Made by a program: the position numbers and the translations under genes. Below, piece after piece: positions 39,927 to 48,145 of a stretch of 64,000 nt of DNA. Source of the stretch: a virus. Below the pieces are notes generated by a model. The model made no database searches and was not told the DNA's origin. It worked only from the letters and a program-made list of their open reading frames with translations. Positions within the stretch are counted from its first letter, which is position 1; each line of letters starts with the position of its first letter. The DNA lies in the IMG/VR virus record IMGVR_UViG_3300035698_024877, positions 31,338-95,337 of that record; one strand, 5' to 3'.

Positions 39927-40067
39927 ATGTCACCACGTAAAAATGGACAAGGCCCATCAACAAAATCTAAAGGACCAAAAGATGGAAGAGGTGGAGGAAA
40001 AGGACGTAATGCAAAAGATAAAAAAGGAAGCGGCAAAAAGACAGGAGGGAAAAAAGGAAAATGCTAA
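39927..40067 (+). CDS. Gly/Lys-rich basic peptide
   Basis: 46 aa, about half Gly or Lys (GPKDGRGGGKGRNAKDKKGS). AAGGAGGGAA upstream. Probably disordered and nucleic-acid binding. Confidence 0.55.
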   Translation: MSPRKNGQGPSTKSKGPKDGRGGGKGRNAKDKKGSGKKTGGKKGKC

Positions 40068-40156
40068 TAAAGATTAAAAATTAAACGGAATCAATTGAAG
40101 CAGCCATACTTTTTGGAATAGTAATATTATAACTAATAAATTATAGGTATATTTTA

Positions 40157-40278
40157 ATGGCAACAAAAAAATAAAAAAGTTTTCGAGATCTAATTTGTAT
40201 GTATTTATAGTTTTTGAGTTTGTGCTTATTTTAGGATTTGGGGGTGTGATAGCTGCTATACTAATGATAGGGCGTTAA
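40157..40278 (+). pseudogene. membrane mini-protein broken at A7
   Basis: ATG 40157 stops after five codons (MATKK). One more A in the AAAAAAA run at 40163-40169 would give MATKKIKKFSRSNLYVFIVF and a single hydrophobic helix (VLILGFGGVIAAILMI), ending at 40278. The rest of the 257-bp gap (40068-40323) shows no other feature. Confidence 0.5.
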
Positions 40279-40323
40279 CAGAGAACTTAAATAATATGAG
40301 TTAAATTTTAAAAAGGAATAAAA

Positions 40324-40566
40324 ATGGCAGATAAGCGAACAGATGACTCTTGGTATCGAAAAGGGAAAATCGACCCAAACACTTATGGTGAAGCATGGTT
40401 TGAAGTGTGGGGTAAATATGCTTACTATATAACAGTTATAATTAAATACCTAACAAGATTTGTTTCTAAGAATGGACGGGAAGATATTTCGAAAGCACAG
40501 TTTTATATTGATAAATTACTTGAATATTGGGATGATCAAGAAGAAAACAAAATAGTGGGTAAATAA
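40324..40566 (+). CDS. hypothetical protein
   Basis: 80 aa, AAAAGGAA upstream. SWYRKGKIDPNTYGEAWFEV then helices. The pattern is familiar from phage proteins with unknown function; no domain can be named. Confidence 0.6.
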   Translation: MADKRTDDSWYRKGKIDPNTYGEAWFEVWGKYAYYITVIIKYLTRFVSKNGREDISKAQFYIDKLLEYWDDQEENKIVGK

Positions 40567-40567
40567 A

Positions 40568-40984
40568 ATGCTTATACAAGAATTAATCGATATTCATGGA
40601 GTAAAAACATTCCGAATAGTATGCAGATTTAATGATATTATGTATCAAAATAAAGTTGGTATGATTAATCTTAAGCTTTTTAAATCTATGCATGCCTATG
40701 AATTAGAAATACAAAAAGTTAAAGAAAAAATGCTTTTAGAGTTAGATGAAATTCTTCTTCCTGTAATGGTAGCATACTTTAAAAAGGATATTAATAAATA
40801 CAAGCACTATTGTGAAACGATAAACAAGGAAATGATAAAAGCTATAGAAGAAGAAAATTATTTTACTTTTCAAGAAAGAGCGAATGAATTGACTTATTTA
40901 GTTAAATTTGGTGGTGTATTTTTTAAAAATAATAAGACAAACAAAAAAAGGAAATGGAGTATATTATTTAGAAGAATAAAATGA
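40568..40984 (+). CDS. hypothetical helical protein
   Basis: 138 aa, starts next to the upstream stop. Helical, with a basic C-terminus (NKTNKKRKWSILFRRIK). Unrecognised. Confidence 0.55.
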   Translation: MLIQELIDIHGVKTFRIVCRFNDIMYQNKVGMINLKLFKSMHAYELEIQKVKEKMLLELDEILLPVMVAYFKKDINKYKHYCETINKEMIKAIEEENYFTFQERANELTYLVKFGGVFFKNNKTNKKRKWSILFRRIK

Positions 40985-41005
40985 TTGTAGAAACAAGGTA
41001 GAAAA

Positions 41006-41254
41006 ATGAGGAAAGAAATAACAGAATTAAAAGATTTTTGTGATATTTGTGAGGATAAGTGGGAGGTTGGTGAATTATTTAAGTGTGATTCTTGCGGGAG
41101 TGAGGTTTGCTTATATTGTCATATTGTTTATTCAAGAACACGTATGGGTAAAAAGGTAAAAAGAAAATTAGATATTAAATGGAAAAGTAGGCTTATTTTC
41201 TGCTCTGCTTGTATTCCTGAAGAGGTAAAAATAGAAAATGAGAAAACCAAATAA
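41006..41254 (+). CDS. zinc-finger protein
   Basis: 82 aa. FCDICEDKW, KCDSCGSEVCLYCH and FCSACIPEE: a RING/FYVE-like series of Cys pairs. Resembles the 39104 and 1715 products. Overlaps the next gene by 17 bp. Confidence 0.6.
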   Translation: MRKEITELKDFCDICEDKWEVGELFKCDSCGSEVCLYCHIVYSRTRMGKKVKRKLDIKWKSRLIFCSACIPEEVKIENEKTK

Positions 41255-41687
41255 TCCTATAGACGCTTTATTTATGCTATTAGAAAAGTATAGCGAATAT
41301 GTTCTTGATGAGGATATGGGGAATATAGCTAAATGCCCATTTTGTATGTACGTTGGTAAAGAATCAAAGTCTTATTCTACATGGACAGCATCAGATTATC
41401 CTCTATGCGTAAATGGGGAATTTTATGAATTATGTTCTTCAAAATCAAAATGCGAAATCTGTGCTGATGTTTTTGGAGGTCTTTTTGGATTTGCTTATGG
41501 TTCATATCAAGATCAATCCGATTATTTTTGTAACGATGCAAGAGTAGGAGAAGTTTGGTTTTATGAAGTACTCGGAAGTGGAAAAAAAAGAATACACCAC
41601 GCTAAAGAGTTATTTCGATTAGAAATGGTAGAATATTTAAAAACTATTTTAAAAGGGCTAAAGCGTGAAAGAACTAAAAAATGGTAA
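41238..41687 (+). CDS. hypothetical Cys-containing protein
   Basis: 149 aa. KCPFCMYVG and SKCEICADVFG give a possible zinc pair; aromatic centre (FAYGSYQDQSDYF), basic end. Unrecognised. Confidence 0.55.
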   Translation: MRKPNNPIDALFMLLEKYSEYVLDEDMGNIAKCPFCMYVGKESKSYSTWTASDYPLCVNGEFYELCSSKSKCEICADVFGGLFGFAYGSYQDQSDYFCNDARVGEVWFYEVLGSGKKRIHHAKELFRLEMVEYLKTILKGLKRERTKKW

Positions 41688-41702
41688 AAAAGTTCTATAA
41701 CG

Positions 41703-41725
41703 CTTTTTTAAATATAATATAATAA
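41703..41725 (+). promoter_or_regulatory. diverged copy of the repeated promoter-like element
   Basis: CTTTTTTAAATATAATATAA-TAA in the gap before ATG 41739; upstream TTCTATAA as in other copies. Lower identity than the eight main copies. Confidence 0.5.
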
Positions 41726-41738
41726 TGGAGAAATTAAA

Positions 41739-42032
41739 ATGAGATTAAATATATCTACCTATCATGAGTTTCGTTTAAAAGATAAAATTAGATTTGTGCT
41801 TTTTGCACGATGCCATGAATGTAAGCACTTAGTTCTTTTTGAACGAATGTTGGTAGAAACAGTTAAAGATTGGGATTATTTAGATTGGTATTTTAGTATA
41901 TCCTATACTTGTACAGATTGTGGGAGTAAAGATAATGACATATTAAAAAAATTCTTTGCTGTATGGGGCAAAGACCCTGATTATTATTTAAAAGGTGCTG
42001 CTAGCCGATATACACATACAGAGGGCTTTTAA
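41739..42032 (+). CDS. hypothetical Cys-rich protein
   Basis: 97 aa. FARCHECKHL and YTCTDCGSKD make a four-Cys ribbon separated by about 40 residues. GGAGAAAT upstream. Confidence 0.6.
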   Translation: MRLNISTYHEFRLKDKIRFVLFARCHECKHLVLFERMLVETVKDWDYLDWYFSISYTCTDCGSKDNDILKKFFAVWGKDPDYYLKGAASRYTHTEGF

Positions 42033-42073
42033 TAAAGATTGGTATTAAAAACATTTTTGGACGGTATTTTAAA

Positions 42074-42472
42074 ATGAAAGAAAAAGATATTACAGAAGAA
42101 GTAGTTGAGATATGTGAAAAGTTGAAGATTGAACCAGAGGCAGGATTTTGGTGGGTTGCTATTAAAGACACACATGTTTTTATGGAATTAATATGCGACT
42201 GTGGTTCCTCTCTTGTTATGCAACTTGAAGAATTAAAAGATTATTGGGAATGTGAAGAAGTTGCTGTTCTTCCTACTCTTGATTGGCTTTTAGCTTGCAT
42301 AGAACAGGAATTTGAGGATAGGTTTAGCTGGGAGATTAGTTTAAAACTAAATGAAGCAAGTGAATGGGTTGTAACTATTCGTAATAGGGTTTTTGATGTA
42401 CGTATTTTAGCAAAAGGGTATTCTCTTTGGATCGCTTGCGCAAGGATTTTAATAGAATTGAGGAGGGTATAA
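42074..42472 (+). CDS. paralogous family B protein
   Basis: 132 aa. KDITEEVVEICEKLKIEPEA at the start, LPTLDWLLACIEQ in the middle, IACARILIELRRV at the end: third complete member of family B. The promoter half-element TATTTTAAAAT lies directly on its start. Confidence 0.65.
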   Translation: MKEKDITEEVVEICEKLKIEPEAGFWWVAIKDTHVFMELICDCGSSLVMQLEELKDYWECEEVAVLPTLDWLLACIEQEFEDRFSWEISLKLNEASEWVVTIRNRVFDVRILAKGYSLWIACARILIELRRV

Positions 42473-42754
42473 ATGGAAAAATTATTATATCTTTTTGAAA
42501 AGTATTTATTGGCTAGAAAAGAATTGTCTTTGACAAAGGCATATATAAAATTAGAGCAGTATGAGAATAAACATTCAAGGCGCGCTCTTTATAGATTAGC
42601 AAAAAAAGTTAAGGATAGATACGATGTTGATGAAAATAAAACCAAAAAAGAGGTTTATCTTGAAGTAATAAAATTTATTGGGGAAGAATCAAGACACACC
42701 AATGTCGTAAAGGGCATAGAGTTTTGGGCTGGTGATACTTCAGATTTAGATTAG
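42473..42754 (+). CDS. hypothetical protein
   Basis: 93 aa, starts immediately after the family B gene, with GAGGAGGG in that gene's end. Basic helices; IEFWAGDTSDLD close. Unrecognised. Confidence 0.55.
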   Translation: MEKLLYLFEKYLLARKELSLTKAYIKLEQYENKHSRRALYRLAKKVKDRYDVDENKTKKEVYLEVIKFIGEESRHTNVVKGIEFWAGDTSDLD

Positions 42755-42756
42755 AG

Positions 42757-42806
42757 GGTACGCAAGGGCTATAATAGAAACGAGGAAAACATTGGGGGAT
42801 TGAAAT
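42757..42806 (+). pseudogene. C-terminal fragment of a family B gene
   Basis: An open frame reads GYARAIIETRKTLGD and stops. It matches the A-x-ALIEMRRE end of family B proteins, so this is probably the remainder of a deleted fourth copy. The rest of the 180-bp gap contains the promoter-like element. Confidence 0.4.
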
Positions 42807-42848
42807 ACGAAGAAATATAAAATAGAAAAATAAGTTTCTATAGAGTGT

Positions 42849-42870
42849 ATTTTAAAATATAATAATAGTA
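42849..42870 (+). promoter_or_regulatory. repeated phage promoter-like element
   Basis: ATTTTAAAATATAATAATAG-TA, preceded by TTCTATAGAGTGT, 64 bp upstream of the M15 peptidase gene. Confidence 0.7.
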
Positions 42871-42934
42871 AGAAGATAATAAATCTAAGTAGCGATAAAG
42901 ATATGTCAAAATTACTAATGTAAGGAGCGATGCT

Positions 42935-43516
42935 ATGTTTAATTATAATAAATTTTATGTGTTTCTTAAAGAACTAAAATTTAAAAACAAAAATGTTGAA
43001 GTTAAAAAACTTGAACTTAAAGAAGGAATTGATATGACAAAAATGACAGTTGAAGATTGGGACAAATTAAATTATTTTAAGATACATGAAGCTTGGGGCG
43101 ATCCTTTTAAAATGGACAAGGATTTTATGTTTTTTTTAGATGGTTTGCGTCAACGTATAGGCTACCCATTTGTTGTTAATTATGGCACACAAGGAAAACA
43201 TTCACCTAAAAGTTTTCATTATAAAGGTAGAGCAGTAGATGGATATTTTAAAAACGTAACTCCTATAGCAGCGCTAGATAGATTGATGATAAGATTAGAT
43301 AATTTTCTTTTAACAGATAAAGTTGGAATAGGCTTTTATCCTCATTGGAATACTCCAGGATTTCATATAGATGATAGAAATATAGATGGCACAGAACCAG
43401 CAGTATTTTGGGTTAGATTAGATAGAAGAATAGATGGCACAACTCGATTGGGATATCATTATAGAGATGAAGCATGGCGAATAGTTGAGCAACTTAAAGA
43501 AAATGGGGTGGTGTAA
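42935..43516 (+). CDS. M15-type peptidase (endolysin-like)
   Basis: 193 aa. The zinc site of M15 D,D-carboxypeptidase/L,D-endopeptidases is visible: HSPKSFHYKGRAVDGYF (about residues 88-105, His and Asp ligands) and GFHIDDR (about 146, third His). TAAGGAGC places the start at 42935. The first 30 residues are an extra charged extension. It probably cuts peptidoglycan cross-peptides during lysis or entry. No signal peptide, so export would need a holin; several small membrane proteins lie nearby. Confidence 0.7.
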   Translation: MFNYNKFYVFLKELKFKNKNVEVKKLELKEGIDMTKMTVEDWDKLNYFKIHEAWGDPFKMDKDFMFFLDGLRQRIGYPFVVNYGTQGKHSPKSFHYKGRAVDGYFKNVTPIAALDRLMIRLDNFLLTDKVGIGFYPHWNTPGFHIDDRNIDGTEPAVFWVRLDRRIDGTTRLGYHYRDEAWRIVEQLKENGVV

Positions 43517-43518
43517 AA

Positions 43519-43764
43519 ATGAAAAGATATTTAGTTTTTGTTGGTGTTAATAAACATGGTGCAGATAAATATATTGGTAGATTTAAAAATAGAGAAGAAG
43601 CTAATTCAGAGGCATCTAAGTATCTTTCTAAAAATGTTGGGTTTATGTCTTGGTCTCCTAGTTGCTACGAGATTAAAGATCTATTTAATCCAACAGTTTT
43701 TCTTTCTTTGAAAAGAATTCAGTTTGAATTTGTTGGAATTACAAGGGTTACAGGTGGTTTTTAA
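43519..43764 (+). CDS. hypothetical protein
   Basis: 81 aa. YLVFVGVNKHGADKYIGRFK then NREEANSEA, a strand-turn-strand-helix layout resembling small DUF-type phage proteins. Coupled to the peptidase gene. Confidence 0.55.
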   Translation: MKRYLVFVGVNKHGADKYIGRFKNREEANSEASKYLSKNVGFMSWSPSCYEIKDLFNPTVFLSLKRIQFEFVGITRVTGGF

Positions 43765-43826
43765 ATGAAAAACTATTGCTTTAAAGTATATTGAATTAGC
43801 TTTAGAATTATTTAAAAAGGAGCAAT

Positions 43827-44051
43827 ATGAATAGATTAACTAAATTAAAAATACGGCTTATGCTTTGTATAGTAGTAGTGCTATTTACTTTTTTGGGTTT
43901 TGTGGTTATAGTGCAAAGCAATAACTTTGATCTATTTTGGGTAGGAGTATCTATTTTTAATATTATAGGATATGCGTTGCTTGCTATAATTATAAAAAGA
44001 AAGATTAAAGAAGAAAAATGGTGGCAACAAGTTAAAGGGGATAATCAATAA
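43827..44051 (+). CDS. two-pass membrane protein (holin candidate)
   Basis: 74 aa: helices at about 11-30 and 36-58, short basic C-terminus (KRKIKEEKWWQQVKG). Located just after the M15 peptidase, so a holin role is possible. AAAAGGAGC upstream. Confidence 0.5.
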   Translation: MNRLTKLKIRLMLCIVVVLFTFLGFVVIVQSNNFDLFWVGVSIFNIIGYALLAIIIKRKIKEEKWWQQVKGDNQ

Positions 44052-44176
44052 TGGAAAAGTTATATCTAAACTTAACAAATTGGGTTATTTGCAATCCTAA
44101 CCAAGCAGCTACTCTTATTGTTGCTATGGGAGTACTGCTTTTTTTCTATTTTACTACTGGTAGAATGAGAGACTAG
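44051..44176 (+). CDS. single-pass membrane protein
   Basis: 41 aa with one helix (AATLIVAMGVLLFFYF). TAATG overlap with the previous gene; could work with it in lysis. Confidence 0.5.
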   Translation: MEKLYLNLTNWVICNPNQAATLIVAMGVLLFFYFTTGRMRD

Positions 44177-44250
44177 TAATTATTATGGGCAAATTAAAAA
44201 CATTTTCATAGTTTAAAAGCATATTTTAAATAATTTATAAAGAATAAATA

Positions 44251-44388
44251 ATGGCAAAAAAGAAGAAGAAAAAGACTACAATTACAGAGATTACTTTTAA
44301 TTCAAAGCCCCCTAAAATGGAAGAACTTAAAGATGAGGATAAACACCTTATAATTAAAACAATGCCTTTTACTATAAGGATTTTTTAA
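44251..44388 (+). CDS. basic small protein
   Basis: 45 aa beginning MAKKKKKKTTITEITF. Lys-rich N-terminus. Unrecognised. Confidence 0.45.
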   Translation: MAKKKKKKTTITEITFNSKPPKMEELKDEDKHLIIKTMPFTIRIF

Positions 44389-44422
44389 TAACTAAAATAG
44401 AAAATAAATATTGAGGATAAAA

Positions 44423-44545
44423 ATGAATAAAAAACAAGATAAAACAGATGGATCATATTATGAAATAAATGCAATTCCTATATACATTCTTGTGGGTATG
44501 GGTTTGTTTTTTATATTTAAGGTTTTACAGTTATTTTTTGGTTAA
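44423..44545 (+). CDS. tail-anchored membrane peptide
   Basis: 40 aa with C-terminal hydrophobic helix (IYILVGMGLFFIFKVLQLFF). TTGAGGAT upstream. Confidence 0.5.
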   Translation: MNKKQDKTDGSYYEINAIPIYILVGMGLFFIFKVLQLFFG

Positions 44546-44561
44546 ATAAAAGAGGATAAAA

Positions 44562-44657
44562 ATGGTAAGTACTTTATATCAAAAAACATCTATAGAAAAG
44601 AATTGTTTAATTAAAACTTTAATTAAGAAAACCATAGAAGGAAAATTATTAAAATGA
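44562..44657 (+). CDS. 31-aa basic peptide
   Basis: MVSTLYQKTSIEKNCLIKTL..., AAGAGGAT upstream, and its stop overlaps the start of the nuclease gene (ATGA). Possibly a coupling leader for it. Confidence 0.45.
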   Translation: MVSTLYQKTSIEKNCLIKTLIKKTIEGKLLK

Positions 44658-45232
44658 CACAAAATCCTAAAAATAAAGGCGGGCAATGGGAAAGAGATTT
44701 TTGTAGATTATTATCTTTGTGGTGGTCTAAAGGGAAAGACAAAGATATTTTTTGGCGAACTGCCTCAAGTGGTGGAATGGCAACTATAAATACAAATCTA
44801 CCTACTCAAGTAGGAGATGTTACTTATATGAAACCAGAAGGGCAATTGCTAATAGATAGCTTTGTATTTGAACTTAAGCATTATACTTATAAAGGACTTG
44901 ACTTTTTGCCTTTATTAGATTGTAAAGGAAATATATTTGAATGGTGGGTAAAGCTTTGTGAAGAAGCAAAGCAATATAATAAGATTCCATTTCTTGTAGT
45001 TAAAGTTAGCCATCGCGGAGTTTATATTTTAGTTGATAACGAATTTTTAATAGTTTGCGGAATTGAAAAAGGTAAAGAACTATATAAACTAAATACACTT
45101 GAATTATTTACACCTTATTTTTTGAATATTAATATTCCTAGCTTTACTATGTTTAATCTTGATCAGTTTTTAAATGTATTTGTAGATAATCCAGAGCTTA
45201 TTGTTCCTCCTCATATAAGGGAAAAGATATAA
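44654..45232 (+). CDS. PD-(D/E)XK nuclease (resolvase-like)
   Basis: 192 aa. KGGQWERDFCRLLS (Glu at about 14), WRTASSGG, then VGDVTYMK (Asp at about 53) and FVFELKHY (ExK at about 72-74) make a full PD-(D/E)XK active site of the kind seen in phage Holliday-junction or recombination nucleases. It starts within the preceding stop and abuts the ligase gene by one base, so nuclease and ligase are produced together, suggesting DNA repair or recombination-dependent replication. Confidence 0.7.
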   Translation: MTQNPKNKGGQWERDFCRLLSLWWSKGKDKDIFWRTASSGGMATINTNLPTQVGDVTYMKPEGQLLIDSFVFELKHYTYKGLDFLPLLDCKGNIFEWWVKLCEEAKQYNKIPFLVVKVSHRGVYILVDNEFLIVCGIEKGKELYKLNTLELFTPYFLNINIPSFTMFNLDQFLNVFVDNPELIVPPHIREKI

Positions 45233-46530
45233 TGGAAACTAATTTAAATGCGTTCTTTAATAAGTTGGCAAACAACCCCTCAAAAAATTATAAAGTAGAA
45301 CAGTTAAAAATTGAAAAAGATAATGAGCTGCTTAAGCAAGTAATTTTTTTAGCTTTAGATCCTTTTACTCAATTCTATATTCGGAAGATTCCAGATTATA
45401 CATCTGAACCTGAACGTGTTGGCATTACATATAATCTTAAATCAGCCCTAAGAAGTTTGGAAGACTTGTCGAGCCGTAAAGTGACTGGGCATAAAGGAGT
45501 AGAGTGGTTAAGGCAAATTTTATCCTCACTTCCAGAAGATGATGGGGAAGTGATTAAAAGAATAATTGCTAAAGATTTAAAATGTGGTGTTAGAACATCA
45601 GTAAATAAAGTTTGGAAGGGCCTTATAAAAAAATACCCTGTAATGCTTGCTTCAGGATATGAGAAAAAACTTGTTGGCAGCATTAATTTTCCAGCAGCTG
45701 TTCAATTAAAAATGGATGGTATGCGATTCAATGCAATAGTTAAAAACGATAAAGTAGTTTTTAAAACCAGAAGTGGTAAAGAGCTTAACTTTCTTGGCAA
45801 CCTTGAAGAAGAATTTATTGCCCTTGCAAAAGGTAAAGACCTTGTCTTTGACGGCGAATTAGCTATTAGTGAAAATGGTGGATTTGCAAGTAGAAAAGCA
45901 GGAAATGGTATTCTTGCAAAAGCAATAAAAAATACTATTAGTAAAGAAGAAGCAGAAAAGGTGCATGCTACATTATGGGATATAATCCCTTATGATGATT
46001 TTATAGCTGGGTTTTGTTCTACTGCCTATGAAAATAGATTTGAGGATTTGCAGAATAAGAAATTTAGTAGTAGAATACATCTTGTGGAGCATGTTATTAT
46101 AAAAGATATTGATTCTGCAAAAGCCGTTTTTGAGGAGTATCTTCTACAAGGAGAAGAAGGTGCCATACTAAAAGACTTGAATTCTCCGTGGGAAGCTAAA
46201 AGAGTCAAACATCAGATTAAGTTTAAGGGTATTTTTGATTGTGATTTACGGATCGTTGATACTGTGAAGGGAACAGGTAAATATAGCGAAATGTTAGGGG
46301 CTGTTAAATGTGAATCAGAAGATGGTATTTTAAAAGTAGTTGTAGGTTCGGGCTTTTCTGATGCCCAAAGAGAGGAATACATGAAGAAAGATTTGATAGG
46401 TAAAACTATATCTATCAAATATAATGAGCGTATTGAAAATGTTAAGGGAGAGCAATCTTTATTTTTACCAATTTTTATTGAATTAAGAGAAGATAAAACT
46501 GTTGCAGATATAAACGAAGAGATTATGTAG
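45232..46530 (+). CDS. ATP-dependent DNA ligase
   Basis: 432 aa. Motif I KMDGMR with the AMP-acceptor Lys160, motif Ia KTRSGKE, motif III LVFDGEL (about 204-210), motif IV EEGAILKDL and motif V KRVKHQIKFKG, followed by an OB-fold part ending in SIKYNE. The length and the roughly 150-residue N-terminal domain fit the T4-type phage ligases. Seals nicks in duplex DNA using ATP. AAGGGAAAAG upstream inside the nuclease gene. Confidence 0.9.
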   Translation: METNLNAFFNKLANNPSKNYKVEQLKIEKDNELLKQVIFLALDPFTQFYIRKIPDYTSEPERVGITYNLKSALRSLEDLSSRKVTGHKGVEWLRQILSSLPEDDGEVIKRIIAKDLKCGVRTSVNKVWKGLIKKYPVMLASGYEKKLVGSINFPAAVQLKMDGMRFNAIVKNDKVVFKTRSGKELNFLGNLEEEFIALAKGKDLVFDGELAISENGGFASRKAGNGILAKAIKNTISKEEAEKVHATLWDIIPYDDFIAGFCSTAYENRFEDLQNKKFSSRIHLVEHVIIKDIDSAKAVFEEYLLQGEEGAILKDLNSPWEAKRVKHQIKFKGIFDCDLRIVDTVKGTGKYSEMLGAVKCESEDGILKVVVGSGFSDAQREEYMKKDLIGKTISIKYNERIENVKGEQSLFLPIFIELREDKTVADINEEIM

Positions 46531-46537
46531 AAAAGAA

Positions 46538-46783
46538 ATGAAAAAGATAAAAAACGAAAGAGAAGAGTGGAAAAAGAAAAAAATGAATTATAGTAAAAAG
46601 AAAGAAATAGAATTTAAGTTTCGATGGGATAATAACCCATTTGAATGGTTTCCCTCGTTCTTTGGATATTTACCTTCAACCAGACCTACCTACGGTGCTC
46701 ATTGGGATATTGGTATTACGTGGTTTTGTTATTGTTTTACTATGAAGAGAAATGTATGGATGGAATTAAGAAGAAAATTTTAG
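46538..46783 (+). CDS. paralogous family D protein with basic leader
   Basis: 81 aa. A Lys/Glu-rich leader of about 22 residues, then IEFKFRWDNNPFEWFPSFFG and IGITWFCYCFTMKRN, the family D framework. An internal ATG at 46583 could be the true start. Confidence 0.55.
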   Translation: MKKIKNEREEWKKKKMNYSKKKEIEFKFRWDNNPFEWFPSFFGYLPSTRPTYGAHWDIGITWFCYCFTMKRNVWMELRRKF

Positions 46784-46797
46784 ATTAAAAGAGAAAA

Positions 46798-46992
46798 ATG
46801 ATACTTGATTTTGGAAAATATAAAGGAATTGATATTAAAAGCCAGTTTATACCGACTAAATATATTTCTTGGCTTGTTTATTCTAATAGAGAATATCCAA
46901 ATAATGAGTATCCAATTTCCGGTGCTGTTGAAGATGCCGCAATAACTGAATTAAAAAGGAGAAAACAATTAAATGAAAGAAGAAGATTGTAA
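46798..46992 (+). CDS. DUF3820-like protein
   Basis: 64 aa. MILDFGKYKGIDIKSQFIPT-KYISWLVYSNR matches the small F-GKYKG...P..YL.W module found alone in phages or attached to exonucleases (ExoX C-terminal-like). Probably a nucleic-acid-related accessory domain. Confidence 0.6.
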   Translation: MILDFGKYKGIDIKSQFIPTKYISWLVYSNREYPNNEYPISGAVEDAAITELKRRKQLNERRRL

Positions 46993-47107
46993 AACAATTA
47001 AAATTACTACTGATAAAATTCCGCACGATACATTTGATTTTTTAATAGAGACCACTAAAGAGATTCTTGAAAAGGATAAAAAGAAAAAAGAAAAAGGGAA
47101 AAAATAA
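46973..47107 (+). CDS. small Lys-rich protein
   Basis: 44 aa; overlaps the DUF3820-like gene by 20 bp, with AAAAAGGAG inside it. C-terminus is EKDKKKKEKGKK. Unrecognised. Confidence 0.5.
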   Translation: MKEEDCKTIKITTDKIPHDTFDFLIETTKEILEKDKKKKEKGKK

Positions 47108-47455
47108 ATGGATCCAACACAACAGTTTCTTTATATGGAGCTTGCTTTTAAGTTTTTAAAAACGCTTCAAGAAATGAATCAATCTAAAAGCACTATGAAA
47201 AGAGTTTTGACTATAGCTGATAAAAAAGAAATGAAAGATAGTTTTGGTATGATGATAAGCAATTTTAAACAAGGGCAAAAGTATATAAGTGCTACATTAG
47301 AATCATTAAAAAATAAGGATATAGAGCACGATAAAAAAATTACATTAGATAAGGATGCTTATATTGCTTTTCTTGAACAAACCGAAAGCTTTTTAGCTTA
47401 TGGAGAAGAGGGGTTTAAATCTCTTAAACATTCAATTGATTTTATTTGGCAGTAA
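47108..47455 (+). CDS. helical hypothetical protein
   Basis: 115 aa, starts directly after the previous stop. Long charged helices (LKTLQEMNQSKSTMKRVLTI). No known family recognised. Confidence 0.55.
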   Translation: MDPTQQFLYMELAFKFLKTLQEMNQSKSTMKRVLTIADKKEMKDSFGMMISNFKQGQKYISATLESLKNKDIEHDKKITLDKDAYIAFLEQTESFLAYGEEGFKSLKHSIDFIWQ

Positions 47456-47464
47456 AATTTGAAT

Positions 47465-47647
47465 ATGAGTAAATTATTAAAAGTAACACTTGAGTTTGAT
47501 GATAAAATTCTTATTTTAAATGATGAGAAAGAAGTTAAAAAATGGGAAGAGACTTGCAAAAGTCAAGCTATATTAGCCGACATTCATGGAATGACTTGCG
47601 ATCCTTTTAATTGGGAAACGTTGGAAAATAAGAAGAGAAAACATTAA
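47465..47647 (+). CDS. hypothetical protein
   Basis: 60 aa from ATG 47465. LLKVTLEFDDKILILNDEKE strand pair, then WEETCKSQAILADIHGM. Unrecognised. The following 120 bp hold a small hairpin (AGCC-ATCCT-ACAA-AGGAT-TAG-GGCT, 47690-47714) and no gene. Confidence 0.5.
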   Translation: MSKLLKVTLEFDDKILILNDEKEVKKWEETCKSQAILADIHGMTCDPFNWETLENKKRKH

Positions 47648-47767
47648 AAAATAGTTAATGGATATATTATATTCATTATAAAGTGCCTTAGAAGCCATCC
47701 TACAAAGGATTAGGGCTATACTATGGGGTGTTTATAACATTAAATAAAAAATAATAGGAGGATAGAA

Positions 47768-48145
47768 ATGGACGCTAATGGACCTGTAATAGAACTTGAT
47801 TCAAACAAAGTAATTGAAACAAGAACATTTAGAATAGTGGAAATGAATAAAGAAGCTCATTGTAATAAAAAATACAGGATTTATGACACAACAGCACCAG
47901 AAGAATTACAAAGAATAGACGTTGAATTTTGGCCTGATTGCGTTTCTATAAGGGGTTTTAATAAAATAGATAAAACAATTTCAAGATCATACCCTTTTAT
48001 AGATATTTCACCGAATCATTTTGAAGCATTAAAACTTTTAATGCTTGATATAGCAGAGGGTAAAAAAGCAATTTCATCTCATAATGATCTTACTAATGAT
48101 AACTGCCTTTGTCTTTGGTGCATGGGGCATAAAGATAAAAAATGA
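47768..48145 (+). CDS. hypothetical protein
   Basis: 125 aa, ATAGGAGGATAG upstream. Mixed alpha/beta, ending in CLCLWCMGHKDKK with a possible metal site. Unrecognised. Confidence 0.6.
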   Translation: MDANGPVIELDSNKVIETRTFRIVEMNKEAHCNKKYRIYDTTAPEELQRIDVEFWPDCVSIRGFNKIDKTISRSYPFIDISPNHFEALKLLMLDIAEGKKAISSHNDLTNDNCLCLWCMGHKDKK

